A stretch of 64,000 nucleotides of DNA from Ampelocalamus luodianensis (Eukaryota > Streptophyta > Magnoliopsida > Poales > Poaceae), in NCBI GenBank assembly GCA_036346255.1, contig CM070619.1, positions 37,330,342 to 37,394,341 on the forward strand, read 5' to 3'. The position numbers and the translations under genes are program-made. Positions 10,799 through 21,336 of the stretch are shown one piece after another. Each line of letters opens with the position of its first letter. Within the stretch, counting starts at the first letter, position 1. The notes beneath the pieces were generated by a model. That model had not been told where the DNA came from. It was given only the letters and a program-made list of their open reading frames with translations, and ran no database searches.

Positions 10799-11805
10799 CC
10801 AGATTCTCATTTTTCATATCCTGCTCCTGATTCTCTGATAATCCACTTCTCTGAGAATCTGGAGCTGTCTGTTGAAAGCGTTTGGCTAGTAGGTTGGCTC
10901 CAAAAACCATATGATGGAGGATTAGAGGAAAATAGACCATGTTACCCCTGGTTGTAATACTTCAATTATATTTATGTCTTTCTTCTATGTTTTTGTGCAC
11001 AAATTATAGAATTTTCCCCAAAATTTGTTTAGACTATATAAATGTATATACGTTATATTTGTACACAATGCTAGGTTACATTGCATTTACACTACATGAT
11101 GAGTACAACGGTTGGCAAAAAACGAAGGCTTGTTCTACTGTTTGGAGGTTGGTAAGTACTAAAGAATGTAAAGTGAGGTTGGCATCATTCATAAATCTGA
11201 TTGCCAACTTGGCCAGTTATTATCTTATTCGAGTAGTTCTACTATGTGCACTTGATTACTAATTCACCAGGTTATCTTCTACCATATGCACCTTATATGA
11301 GTAGTACTAATTTACCAGGTTGTCATCTTTTGAGCTAATTCACCAATTATCTCAACTTTAGGGATTTACAAGTCTATTTTTCAAAAAATAGTATGGATTT
11401 GCAATATTTGCAGACCTATTCAGTACTCTGTTAGCTAAAGAAACATTTCGAGAATAGATAGGAACCGAAATTTTCATATAAGGCTCTGTTTAGTTGTTTC
11501 ATTTCAGGCTTTGAGCTGCTGATTCGTTCATTAGTCTTACAGAAACATAATGGAACCTCATACAGTTTACTCAGACAAGATAAACCGATAATGATCAATA
11601 TCAGACAAGACAACACGCCAGCTCAAGGAGTCTTTAAGTTTCAATGTTTTATCTAAAGACGTGTAGGTGACAGGGAGGAAAAAAGGTGACGTTTAACATT
11701 TCATGAAAATGTTAAACACCAAATTACATCATATTTCCAGGATCACATTCTGCTTCAAGTCTCGTCTTCCCAATCTTCAGGTCGTCGTTGCGTTCTTCAC
11801 ATGGT
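10799..11805. other. Transposon interior left of the eRF1 piece, no gene
   Basis: AT-rich with only chance ORFs. A near-perfect palindrome with 11-bp arms GTTTAACATTT lies at 11691-11717. Origin unknown; it may be transposon-specific or host flank. Confidence 0.5.
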
Positions 11806-12191
11806 CTTGTTGTCACATAGGTACAGTGACACATTTATAGGCTTGAAGGGCTCAAAATCAATAGTAACTTTATTTTCCTTTCCATCTTCAGTAACAATGG
11901 TTTCAGTGTAGAGAACCAATACATTGGGAGGAACTTTGTTATAGAGCTTCAGCCTCTGCTGGGCTGAGGTGATGGCACCCAAAACAGATTGGTGATTTAC
12001 TCTACTCTTGATGTTTGAAGCAGTACCATATTCATCACCTAACATCTTAGCCACTCGGTCAATCTGGTCACATGGAGGCATAATAAGAGAGATCATGCTT
12101 GCACCATTGCCTCTATTGACTCTAGTGCCTTGATTAGCCTCTTAATCTTCCAGATATCAATGTTCCTATCAGTTTCCTGGCTGTCAGACAT
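11806..12191 (-). pseudogene. eRF1: Captured 5' part of eRF1 (peptide chain release factor subunit 1)
   Basis: On the minus strand, ATG at 12191 opens the eRF1 N-terminus (MSDSQETDRNIDIWKIKRL). From 12096 the frame reads MISLIMPP, KMLGDEYGTASNIKSRVN, SVLGAITSAQQRLKLYNKVP, TIDFEPFKPIN and LYLCDNK. TASNIKS is the stop-codon-reading motif of eRF1 domain 1. YLCDNK is the start of the YxCxxxF motif, and similarity stops one residue before its Phe. The piece thus covers about codons 1-129 of a roughly 435-codon protein. One base is lost near 12100, separating the first about 32 codons from the rest. It ends in the unrelated TM-stop. It cannot make a working release factor. Confidence 0.93.
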
Positions 12192-13650
12192 CTTGACAGA
12201 GCATGGATGACTAGTTCACCTGACTGCCAAACACACACACCAACAAAAATATGAGGGACATGAAGAAAAACATGAGGTGGCCAGCCCCAGCCCCCCCAAA
12301 AGCTTGTAAATAAACTTAATGAAAATGGAAAAGCCATAAAAACAATTCACTATTTTAGGAGATCAATAGAGGTGTTGCATACACATATTTTACTTGTTAG
12401 CGCAAGCTGCATTGCTGATTTCACAATTGGACCAGCATTAAGGTCCAAATGACAGTATTAAAATGGATATGTGCAAGATTTCTGCAGCAATCGACTATCA
12501 GACCACCACAATGTTCCTCAAGCATAGTTGATTTGTTTCCTAGTGGGAAATGGTGAACTACACCACACTAGGAAAAACTAAAGTCCGATATACATGTGAA
12601 TAGAGAGATTCATTTGCAGACATGAGACATTTCAAATTATTTTGCAACCAACATAGAACAATCGAGTATATACAGAAAAGGTTATTGGTAGGTTGCAGTG
12701 TGCAGCAAGCATTGGATAAGGACTTTTCTTTTTGATTTGGACTAAACAAAGAAATAAGTTGAAGCAGCCAGATAACTGAAGGACATACATAACCATGTTA
12801 AGTTCAGATCTGAAGTCCTCCAGTAAAACAATACTACGAAGCTAGAATGTACAATCATGAAACAAATGAAAAGCGGTCCTAGGACTAGCTAGAAAAATTG
12901 GCTTCACAAATCACAAAACCGTACTTAGGCCTCTACCCAATCCCCCAACTCCTACTTTCATATATATCCAACAAATCAAGCCAAGTCCCCAGCAAGCAAT
13001 CCCAAACAGAGCATGGATCGACAACTATCCATCTAAAAGCTCACGACATAACTTGGGAAATCGCACAAAACAACCGACTAGCGCACTCCCCTCACGTAGA
13101 TCCAGATTTCGCAAGTAACATCCTCACCACGTGAGCTAGAAATCTCAGACAAAGCCCCCCTCAAATCAACTCAGAACTAGACAGAATCAGACCAAAACTA
13201 CATCGCACTACGAGTACAGGGGTTCCAACATCTAATCGCAACCAAATCTAATGGGCACATGAACGAACGAATCAAGCAAACGACACGTTTCGATCGGATC
13301 CGAGCGACCTCCGATTCGCAGATACACAGCTCCGAAGGATTGAGCGGGGAAAAATAGCACCACGACGAGATCCAATCGGATTGAGGAAAGACGGATTGGG
13401 CTAGGGTTCCTTACCAAGGAGGGGATCGAAGGGGGAGGAGCGCTGACTTCTCATGAGTGGAGGACCAGCGAGGGACTGCACCCGGGGGCTGGTTTCTGGG
13501 GTTTTTGGAGTGGGCGGCGCTCGTGTACTCGAGGCAGCGAAGTCCGATGCCTACGACGGCGTAGTTGAGGACCGTCAGCGGCGTAGTTGAGGACCATCGG
13601 CGGCGCAGTCGAGGATCGTCAGCGGTGCAGTCGAGGACCGGAGGCGACAC
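12192..13650 (-). other. Captured eRF1 5'UTR, intron and upstream leader
   Basis: On the minus strand a splice donor TTG|GTAAGG lies at 13415/13414. An acceptor with a TGTGTGTTTGGCAG tract ends at about 12224 (or TCAG at 12220), a few dozen bases before the eRF1 ATG. This is a plausible 5'UTR intron of about 1.19 kb, retained, so capture was from genomic DNA and not from mRNA. The assignment as eRF1 leader is inferred from position and splice signals. Confidence 0.6.
13557..13644. repeat. Four tandem copies of a 22-bp unit
   Basis: Units of the form CGGCGTAGTTGAGGACCGTC plus AG, four in a row, GC-rich and diverging toward the right (later units read CAGTCGAGGA). They sit at the outer edge of the captured leader. 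Confidence 0.85.
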
Positions 13651-13969
13651 GGTGGAGGCTCAAGGCAATTTTGCCTTTGTCACGAGAGCACGGGAGGAAA
13701 GCAAGGGGAAAGGCGAAGAGGTACGGCTGGGGGTCGCGCAATGGGATCTCCAAGGGTTAGTTCAATGGCAATTGCTGGTAAATACATCAAACTTCTAGGG
13801 GTATTTTCATTTTTGGAGGTTGGATTCTCACGAGAATCTGTGGGAATGCCGCTTCTCGTTGCTAGTTCATTTTCGAGACAGCTTCTTGCGAGAAGCGGAA
13901 CCTGGTGGTTTTGAGAATCGGGGTGTTTGGTACGACTCCACGAGAATCGATTGAGAAGTTGGGAGTAAA

Positions 13970-13988
13970 AGCTGTACCAAACAGGGCC
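13970..13988 (-). repeat. Right terminal inverted repeat
   Basis: Ends ACCAAACAGGGCC and is followed by target copy TAT (13989-13991), after which the TAT1 LTR resumes. Confidence 0.9.
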
Positions 13989-14037
13989 TATATAATTAAG
14001 GATAAATAATAAAATGAGGATTATCAGATCCTCGTCA

Positions 14038-14901
14038 AAGGGGCTCTCCTCCATGCCCTATCCTGTCGCGCTCACGTGAGCCAGAGGTTGAAGATGATGA
14101 CCAGGATATCTGAGGGGGCCCACAGTCAGTGAGAGAGGCTAGGGCAGCTCGAGTTTAAAACAAAAAGGGTGGCTCAGACACCAGATTGAGTGGGGAGGTC
14201 GTGACGGTTGGATCTACAATGGACGGCTCTGATTTGAGGTGATGTCTGGAGGTCCGAACAACACACTCAATCAGGAGCGCTGAAATGAGATCCAACGGCC
14301 CACAACGCTCGTGCCCAACTGACCGCGCCCGAGTGCGGTTAGATGACTTGGTTCGACCAAGTCAAGTGGTTGGGCTCGAGCCTGACTTGGGCCCAACAAC
14401 GATTTAAGTTAGGGTTTAAATTAGAATAGAAAACTTTGGGAATTTTTCAAGCTAGCAAACTAACTCTAAAAATTCTGAAATTTTTACAGTAGCTTGCTAA
14501 CCCAAGGATTGACCTTGTATAAAATTTTCAGAGATTTTTATGTAGAGAATTTTCTCCAAAAATTTCCTAAGGTTCTGAACTAGGGTTTGACTCAAAGTCA
14601 AACTGGTTTGACTGACCTCTTAAAATATTCAAACAATTTCTAAAAATTGTGAAATTTTTCAGTGTAGTCACCCAACATCCCTAGAATTTAGGAAAAATAT
14701 TTATAAGGGATGATCACAAGGTTGGCCAGAAAATTTTCAAGGGTCAAGACTTAGGTCAAAAGAGACTTGTGATTTTGAATTCCCATAATTCCTTTACAAG
14801 AATTCTCAGAACATTCAAACATCAACATGATGTAAGAAAAGTTTTAATTTCTACACATTTTCTTACATTTGAAACACAAGCCAAGAATTTGGGATGTTAC
14901 A
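14038..14901 (-). repeat. Element B 3' LTR, truncated
   Basis: Ends GGGATGTTACA at 14901, so in element direction the LTR starts TGTAACATCCC. The sequence parallels 33690-34541 of element C LTR, including the AACTCTAAAAATTCTGAAAT and TTGACTGACCTC blocks. Only about 864 bp are left of what is about 5 kb in C; TAT1 abuts it. Confidence 0.85.
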
Positions 14902-14916
14902 AATCTCCCCCTTACA
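14902..14916 (-). other. Element B polypurine tract
   Basis: The minus strand reads TAAGGGGGAGATT directly before the LTR start, the plus-strand primer of LTR elements. The same layout is seen at 34542-34557. Confidence 0.8.
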
Positions 14917-14939
14917 AGAATCTCGTCCCAAGATTCCGT

Positions 14940-15824
14940 TCACTCGGAGAAGAAAGACGGGAAGTCCGCACGTAGACGATCTTCCCGCTCCCAAGTTGCT
15001 TCATCCTCGGAATGATTTGACCACTGAACTTTAAGGAACTTGATGGCACGATTCCTTGTTCTTCGTTCAGCTTATTCAAGAATATGAACAGGATGCTCGC
15101 GATAGGTCAAATTTTCTTGGACATCGAGATTTTTTTAATGGAGTTTCCTCGGTTGGAACACGGAGGCACTTCCTCAAATGGGACACATGGAACACATCAT
15201 GTACCCCCTCGAGTGCAGCTGGCAAATCCAACTTGTAGGCAACAGCTCCCACCTTCTCGATAATGCGATAAGGCCCAACATATCGAGGAGCTAACTTGCC
15301 CTTGACGCCGAAACGCTGATGGCCCTTCAAAGGAGAGAATTTGAGATAAACAAAGTCATTGGGCTCAAAGCTCAACTCACGACGACGACGATCCGCATAG
15401 CTCTTTTGCCTGGACTAGGCCATGCGCAAACGATCGCGAACAAGTTGAACTTGACTTTCAGCCTCGTTGATCGAATTTGGGCCGAAGAACTGTCTCTCAC
15501 CAGTCTCTTACCAGTTCAATGGGGTTCTGCACTTTATCCCATACAAGGCATCAAAAGGTGCCATGCCGAGACTGGCTTGGAAACTGTTGTTGTAGGAGAA
15601 TTCGGCGAACAGCAGGCACTTCTCCCACTTCTTCACATAGGAAAGAACACAAGCACGGAGCATGTCTTCCAAGACTTGGTTGACTCTCTCTGTATGGCCA
15701 TCAGTTTGAGGATGAAAAGCTGTGCTAAAGGAAAGGCGAGTCCCCATAGCTTCTTGTAAGCTATGCCAAAACCAGGAGGAAAAGAGCGCACCACGATTAG
15801 AAACAATCGTCTTTGGCACACCAT
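14940..15824 (-). pseudogene. Element B integrase C-terminal half and chromodomain
   Basis: Visible segments: GVPKTIVSNRG (second catalytic Asp region, D replaced by N), TAFHPQTDGHTERVNQVLEDMLR (Glu region), LYGIKCRTPLNW, then VKGKLAPRYVGPYRIIEK (GPY/F motif), HDVFHVSHLRKCLRVP and a C-terminal chromodomain-like tail ending at the stop 14940 (HSEDEATWERED segment near 14960-15000). The chromodomain is thought to guide integration to heterochromatin. Frame breaks occur near 15120 and 15415. The N-terminal half of the same integrase lies beyond the insert at 20348. Confidence 0.85.
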
Positions 15825-16009
15825 TCCCAAAGCACCAATTAGTTCTGGGCACAATAACATCCTTTTCAGTTGATTGAGGAAGCAAGAGGCTACTGCCCAA
15901 AACAGAGTCTTACACAACATACCTAACTAAAGAGGTGTTATCCTATTACACTTTCCAAAGGACAACTATTAGTTAGATACAACCTCTAGCCATGGTATTT
16001 TCCACACAC

Positions 16010-16825
16010 CTAGATGCAGTCATCTCTGTTGAAGTTCACAGGGAACTCGTCCAGAAGATGAGCTCCACGTGACCCGGTGTCGAGTAGGGACAAAGGGTTG
16101 AAGAGACGCCTTGGGGATCCTAATAAAGAAGCAGGACCTTCCGGAGGATCGGGCCTCCGATTGCTAGGAAATCCTGCCGTCATGCGGACTTGGCGGGGCG
16201 ACCCATAGAAAGGTACTGGCCCTGTCACTTCCAGTAGTCAAAACCCAGGTGGTGTCGTAGCAGCTGGGGAGGTCTCATTGGCACCAAAAAGCACATTGCG
16301 AGGAACATGGTTCAAGTCGACCTTGATCCTGAGGTACTCCTGGGCCTCCCTAAGACGACGCCGAGTTTCTGACAGCTCATACAAATTGCAGCGATGAGCT
16401 TTGTCCATAATACGGACCAACATCGCCAACTTGCGTACTTGAGGGTGTTCTCTAAACTGAATCTTAGCGAACGTGTTTACGTCTGCTTCAGGACCTCTTT
16501 GTGGGAAATGGTCGTAGGGTGGTTGAGACAATTCCGTCAAGTCATGACGAAGTTGACTCATAACCCTACTGGCCGCTTCCTGAATGGCCATGGCTTTAGA
16601 GGTGGCGTGAACTCGGAAGCAGTATGGGATACTGCCGGTCACTTGCGTTGCAATGACGTTGACCACACATCGACACTCTTCCATTTCTGGTCCTCGATCT
16701 CGACGGTAGATGTCATACTCTGGGTGGTAGGTGAAGTTGGCACGCCACATTATATCTCGCAGTAGTGTGGGATACCCGTCCACGTACTCTGCACGCGTCT
16801 CCTTGGTCAAATACCAGCTGCCCAT
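16010..16825 (-). pseudogene. ORF0 of a chromovirus (upstream of gag)
   Basis: ATG at 16825 opens 195 codons (MGSWYLTKETRAEYVDGYPT..., RANFTYHPEYDIYRRDRGPEM, HRCNLYELSETRRRLREAQE). A shift near 16235 moves the conserved end (LLDTGSRGAHLLDEFPVNFN) into the next frame, ending at 16010. The same gene occurs in element D at 41136-41955, which supports it as a real ancestral gene. RIRE3/RIRE8-type elements are described as having an ORF0 before gag. Function unknown; the C-terminal helix-rich part could be a coiled coil. Confidence 0.8.
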
Positions 16826-17525
16826 CTACCACATACAAGGACAAGGTAGGTGAGCAAAAAGCTAGTGAATTCAACCGAAAGTTGGGGTGGGAAAGGACAC
16901 TAAGATGGATAATGACCAAACCCGAAAACTGGATGCGGAAGTAAGCAAAAAGAAAAGCCATCGGCTAGGGGAATAGTCATCACCCTAACCAAAAGCGAAC
17001 AAAACGACAACGGCAAGAACTTAAGAAAACTTGCAATAGGCATAGAAACAACGAGACTTAAGATCAACTCCCCGACATGACTATCTCGTATTGAACGAAC
17101 GAGCAATCGTTCAGGAAGAACCAAAATTAGAACATAGCTCAAATCTAACACACCTAAAAAAACAGGGTAAAACCATCTAAGGGGGGTGTTAGATACTTAG
17201 CCAACTCATATCACTTTAGATACTTAGCCAACTCATATCACTTCTTACCCTTTTATTCCCACAAGTTTTAGTTGGATTAATCTCTCATTCTCTACCTTAT
17301 TTACAGCTTAAGAACTTGCTTTCCAGATTTTGTGCTTGCCGTCCAGATTTTGCATTCAAGCTCCAAGCTGGAATTTCCAACTCCAACAGCTTCTAATCTC
17401 CTCCAAAAGACAACCACACTTCAAGTTATAACTTGTGAGACCCCGGCGTATTTAGCTTGTAATGCGTAGTCTTCCTTTGACTCTGGCATCACAAATAAAA
17501 TATACCGTGCCTCGATGGACATGTG
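16826..17525 (-). other. Leader of the ORF0 fragment and 92-bp LTR edge
   Basis: No gene. The CTCATATCAC...CTTACCCTTTTATTCCCACAAG block matches the leaders of B (about 24090-24150) and C (36450-36510). A 14-bp-plus direct duplication (TTAGATACTTAGCCAACTCATATCACTT-type) sits at 17190-17242. At 17434 TGTGAGACCC begins an LTR edge that runs only to 17525. The primer site is missing, through a deletion of about 250 bp compared with B. Confidence 0.65.
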
Positions 17526-20347
17526 TGTAACATCCCAAAGTGCTGTTACAAAAATAAAATAAAATAAAGTTACTGTTTCATTGGTTTTTTCTGAAATTTG
17601 AAAGAGTTTGATTGCCTTATTTGAATTTCTGAAGTTTTAAAAGTCAAAATTTAAAATTTATTTGAGGTTCTTGAAGTTTTATCTGACTTGATTTGGAAAA
17701 TAAAGATTTAATTAATTTCTGGAATTTTTTGGTATTTTAAAAAGCTTTTTCCTAATTATTTTCAAGCCAAAAAAATTTATTTACAAAATTAAAAGCCAAT
17801 TTAAAGTTGGAACTATTTTATCTAAGTCCAAAATAACTATAGCAAATTATGTGAATTTTTCCATAATTTCTGGGTTTTGTTTTGATATTTCTAAAAGCCA
17901 AAAGGAATTAACTGGGTATTTAAAATCGCAAATCATTTAAAATTCAGGAAATGGCCTTGGGCCGAAACCCCCACGGCCCGCACCTATTTCTCCCGCACGT
18001 CGGCCCACTTGGCCCATCTCAGCCCGCTCTCACCGCCACCCTCTCTCTCTCTCCCCACCCTCCGATTTACATTGGACGGCCACAACCGCACCCACGCCAT
18101 CCACGCCCCTCTGCACCCTCGGATTCCCATCCAACGGCCGCGCGGCCGTCTTCCACCTCACCTCCTCCTTCCTCCAGCTCCCGCGCACGCCGCCATTAGC
18201 GCCGCACGGAGCTTCATCTCTGCCGCAATTTCCTCCCCGTTCCCTCCCTGGAATCGCGAGCATTGAATTCCCCGGATCACGCCGCCTCTCCTCCCGGCCG
18301 TTTTCCCTCCATCTCGCGCGGAATAGCCGAAGCCGAAATCACCGCCGAGATCCCCGCTGCGATCTCCTCATCCCGTACCCCTCTGGCCCTATTTAAGGGA
18401 GACCCGGATGCGCCTTTCTTCACTCATCCCACCGCCACCATTCACACCGCCCCTACCCTCTCCGGCTCGCCGGAATTTGAATTGTTTCTTCGCCGGCCAT
18501 CATTCCATTCGCCACCCCTAGCACCGCCGTGGTACCTCTCCAGCCGTCCTCACCTCCACCGCCGGCATCGCCTCGTCGCGGCGCACCCCGTGCACTCGTC
18601 GCCTTCGCCGGAGCACCGCCCGATTCACCGCGCCGCCTCCGACCCAATCTCGCCGCCGCCGTCGACCTCGCCGCCGCCGTTCCGGTCACGCCCTCGAACA
18701 ACCAAGGTGAGCATCGCAATCAGTGGAGTCTCCTCTTCCTCTTGGTACCCCTCGCCGCCGGTGAAACGACGCCAGTCGCCGGTTCCTAGGGACCCGAGCA
18801 CCACCTCGGTCCAGCGTCGATGTGGCCCGCCACCTCACCCTCCACATCAGCGCCACATCCTCCCCTCTGCCGCGTCACCGCCTACGTGGCTGCGCCGTGC
18901 GCATGCGCCTGCCACCTCAGCCCTAACCCTAGCCCACCTCCACCGTGGACTTGGTCCATGTGAGCCGTGTCTATGACACGAGGGCCCTACGTCGAAAGTG
19001 TTTTTAAATTCAAAAATCAGCCCGTGCGTCGACCTCATAATAAATCGAATTTTCTTTAGAAAAATAATTCGGGAAATTCAGTAAAATCTGAAAATTAGGG
19101 TTTCTTTAGAATTCAAACTTCCAAAGCCCATATCTTTTGCATCCGAACTCCGATTTGGGTGATTCAAGTTGCAAAAATCATATAAAATTATAATCTAGCT
19201 AACTAAAGCAAAATATTTCAATTTGGAGTTAGTTTAAGCTATATTTTTGAATTTATTTGAATTTGAATTTATCATATTTTCGCGTATAGACTTTGACAAC
19301 TCCGGAGAGTTTGACCATTCCGAGGACCTAGATTTCGAGGACGTCAACGAAGGCAAGTTATACCCTTGATCATATCGATCCAATTATTTTAAATTTATTT
19401 AATTCTGTTTTTAAATTACTATTGCATGCATAATTTTTATCCATTTATTTTAATCCCTTGTTTAAATACTTAGTTATTGCAATTCCTTGTGTATAGCCAA
19501 TTTGAATATTGATTATCATTTCCTTGTCACAGTTAGATAAAATAATATTGGAAATAATTAAATGCTTAGCCAATGCTTAGATCAAATCTTGTATTTGGAA
19601 AGTTTTTAGCCAAATCTTTCAAATTGATTTAAATTGGGTCTATGGTATTGTTTTGTCATAGAAGGTTTATAAAATGCTTTTACCTCGAAAATAAAATGAG
19701 AATGAGTTTGGACTTGGGCATAATGGATGTTTGGTGGGTGCATGTTCATGCAGAGGCTCAATCGGGTATGGTTGAGGCCCATGGAATTTGTTGGAAAGTT
19801 GCCCAAGTCAGTTAAGGGCCGGTCTTCGAGTGTATGATGCTAAGCCATACCGTACCACCACATGTCCTCAGTATGGGGAGTAGGACCTGGCTAATTAATC
19901 TGCAATGTTCCACCGTGGTTGTTCCCTACAGATGCATTGGGTAGTCATGTTACGACTTATGTTAGTCCCACCTAGCGCAAGAGGTGGCCCGAACCCGGAG
20001 GTCTTTATTCCAAAGGGGGTGGCAAACCTTAGCGAGGGGTAACTACGGTGGAATGGCGCATTGTAAAGGCCTTAACACAAGCTCTAGACTGCTTACCTAA
20101 GGTAGTGAGCGGTGGTATCGACGGATACCAAACAAACTAGAGAAGTCGTGTCTTGTGGGTAAAGCTGTACAACCTCTGCAGAGTGTCAAACTATTCGAAT
20201 AGCCGTGTCCACGGTTATGGACTGCTCAAAGTTAGACTTTGGTTTTGCTTGAAAAAGACTTCTTCAAAACGGGTTTATCCAAATGGGAATTGGGCGAGAA
20301 GCCATGTGATAGAAGGGTATCCTTCACCATTCATGCGTGAATGTTAT
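17526..20347 (+). repeat. Plus-strand chromovirus LTR, 3'-truncated
   Basis: Starts TGTAACATCCC at 17526. It holds an AT-rich start, a GC-rich stretch (17950-18990) with CCATCCAACGG-type motifs, a candidate TATA (CTATTTAAG near 18390), and a leader with a splice-like AAGGTGAGC at 18702. It also has the CTATTCGAATAG core at 20191. About 150 bp after that core it ends at the integrase junction. The long Pro/Ser-rich frames at 17951-18976 follow base composition and are not taken as genes. Confidence 0.75.
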
Positions 20348-21336
20348 CACACCATGCAAGCTCACGATGACGAGATATGTAGAGGTCTGCGAATTGGCTC
20401 ACATCAATCTTAGCCCGCACTGGAAGAAAATGGGCTACTTTCGTCAACCGATGAATGATGACCCATAAAGCATCCTTCCCAGAAGAAGTACGGGGCAAAC
20501 CGGTGATGAAATCCATACCAACGGAATCCCACTTCCACTCGAGCACTGGCAGAGGCTGGAGAAGTCCTGCTAGACGCTGATGCTCGGCCTTAACCTGACA
20601 GCACATGTCACACTCGGCAATGAACTTGGCAATCTCGCGGTTCATTCGGGTCCACCAAAATCTCTGACGGAGATCTTGGTACATCTTGGTGGCCCCGGGA
20701 TGGATGGACAAGGGGGAATTATGGGCTTCGCGGAGAATCAAATCCCGCAATTCCATAACCTTAGGAACCATAAGCCGCTGTCCAAACCACACAACACCGT
20801 GCTCATCTTCTGAGAAACACTTGGTTGTCCTATTCCTGATGTTCTGCTTGATTTGACTTACACCATCATCTGATTGCTGTGCCACCTTGATTTGATCCAC
20901 CAAGGTTGGTTGCACAACCAAAGTAGCAAGGGAACCGTGCTCAACTAAACCTAGATTGAGCCGCTGAAATTCTTCAAGAAGGGCAGGCTGCTGCTCTTGG
21001 AGCATCAAAGTATTACAATACACCTTTCGACTCAGTGCATCGGCAACAACATTGGCCTTGCCCGGATGATACTGAATGCCCATGTCATAATCCTTGATCA
21101 ATTCCAACCATCTTCTTTGCCTGAGGTTCAGATCCGACTAGGTGAACAAATACTTCAAGCTCTTGTGATCGAATACACCTCCACAGTGATTCTGCGTCGT
21201 AATGCCGCCAAATCTTGAGTGCATGAACCACGACTAACTCCAAATCATGGGTAGGATAGTTGAGTTCATGAGCCCTCAACTGCCTTGATGCATAGGCCAC
21301 TGCCTTGCCTTCTTGCATAAGAACACAACCGAGTCA
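20348..21336 (-). pseudogene. Element B RNase H and integrase N-terminal half
   Basis: RNase H end: QEGKAVAYASRQLRAHELNY and THDLELVVVHALKIWRHY, then GKANVVADALSRK. Integrase: HNSPLSIHPG and CDMCCQVKAEH (HHCC zinc finger), WKWDSVGMDFITGLP and WVIIHRLTKVAHFLPV (first catalytic Asp in GMDF; the usual VDRLTK is HRLTK here). Similarity stops at the ELAWC/GGTGT junction, where the insert begins. A shift near 21107-21110 separates RNase H parts. Confidence 0.85.

Larger units (their letters stand above)
10780..13988. mobile_element. DNA transposon (PIF/Harbinger-like) carrying an eRF1 gene piece
   Basis: 3209-bp insertion in the TAT1 LTR. It is bounded by inverted repeats GGCCCTGTTTGGTAGAGCT (left) and its near complement at the right end, flanked by TAT/TAT. 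The uninterrupted LTR at 640-660 shows the empty site with a single TAT. Copies of GAGAATC lie inside both ends (about 10810-10862 and 13820-13955), as is common for transposase-binding subterminal repeats. No transposase is visible, so it is non-autonomous. A 3-bp duplication and GGCCCTGTTTGG end fit PIF/Harbinger-Tourist, though TAT is not the usual TWA. The interior is a captured eRF1 gene segment. Confidence 0.85.
228..14037 (-). mobile_element. TAT1: Tat-lineage Ty3/gypsy retrotransposon
   Basis: Minus-strand LTR element with its 3' LTR on the left (228-697) and a split, truncated 5' LTR on the right (10626-10779 plus 13989-14037). Both LTRs end in the same roughly 190-bp block. In the minus direction the order is gag, protease, RT/RNase H, a second archaeal-type RNase H, integrase, a noncoding gap, then a convergent antisense gene. 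Two RNase H domains and a large antisense ORF are known marks of the Tat lineage (Grande, Retand, RIRE2, Ogre). No matching target duplication is visible (left flank AAAAA, right flank AAGGG). The primer site next to the 5' LTR is missing, apparently deleted. The copy is dead: most frames carry stops or shifts. Confidence 0.85.
15825..20347. mobile_element. Composite insert in element B integrase
   Basis: The integrase gene is split exactly here. CACACCAT occurs at both edges (15817-15824 and 20348-20355), and the coding sense resumes across it. Inside are, left to right: an unassigned 185 bp, an ORF0 gene (minus), its upstream leader, 92 bp of LTR edge, then a plus-strand LTR start and 2.8 kb of LTR. 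The termini have no inverted repeats and no TG...CA. The 8-bp repeat resembles a hAT-size duplication, but the contents are retroelement DNA, so the mechanism is unresolved. Confidence 0.7.

Noticed and set aside
11806..12191. Working host eRF1 gene
   Set aside because: Ends inside the YxCxxxF motif, has a one-base loss near 12100 and lies within transposon termini inside an LTR.
12898..13134. 78-residue plus-strand frame in the DNA transposon
   Set aside because: Lies in the presumed eRF1 5'UTR intron on the opposite strand. No motif.
17951..18976. Long Pro/Ser/Arg-rich frames on the plus strand (82 and 237 residues)
   Set aside because: They follow GC-rich, pyrimidine-rich LTR DNA, both strands are open, and no domain or motif is visible.
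15817..20355. hAT transposon on the strength of the 8-bp CACACCAT repeat
   Set aside because: No terminal inverted repeats or hAT features. Contents are LTR element parts. Kept as an unresolved composite.
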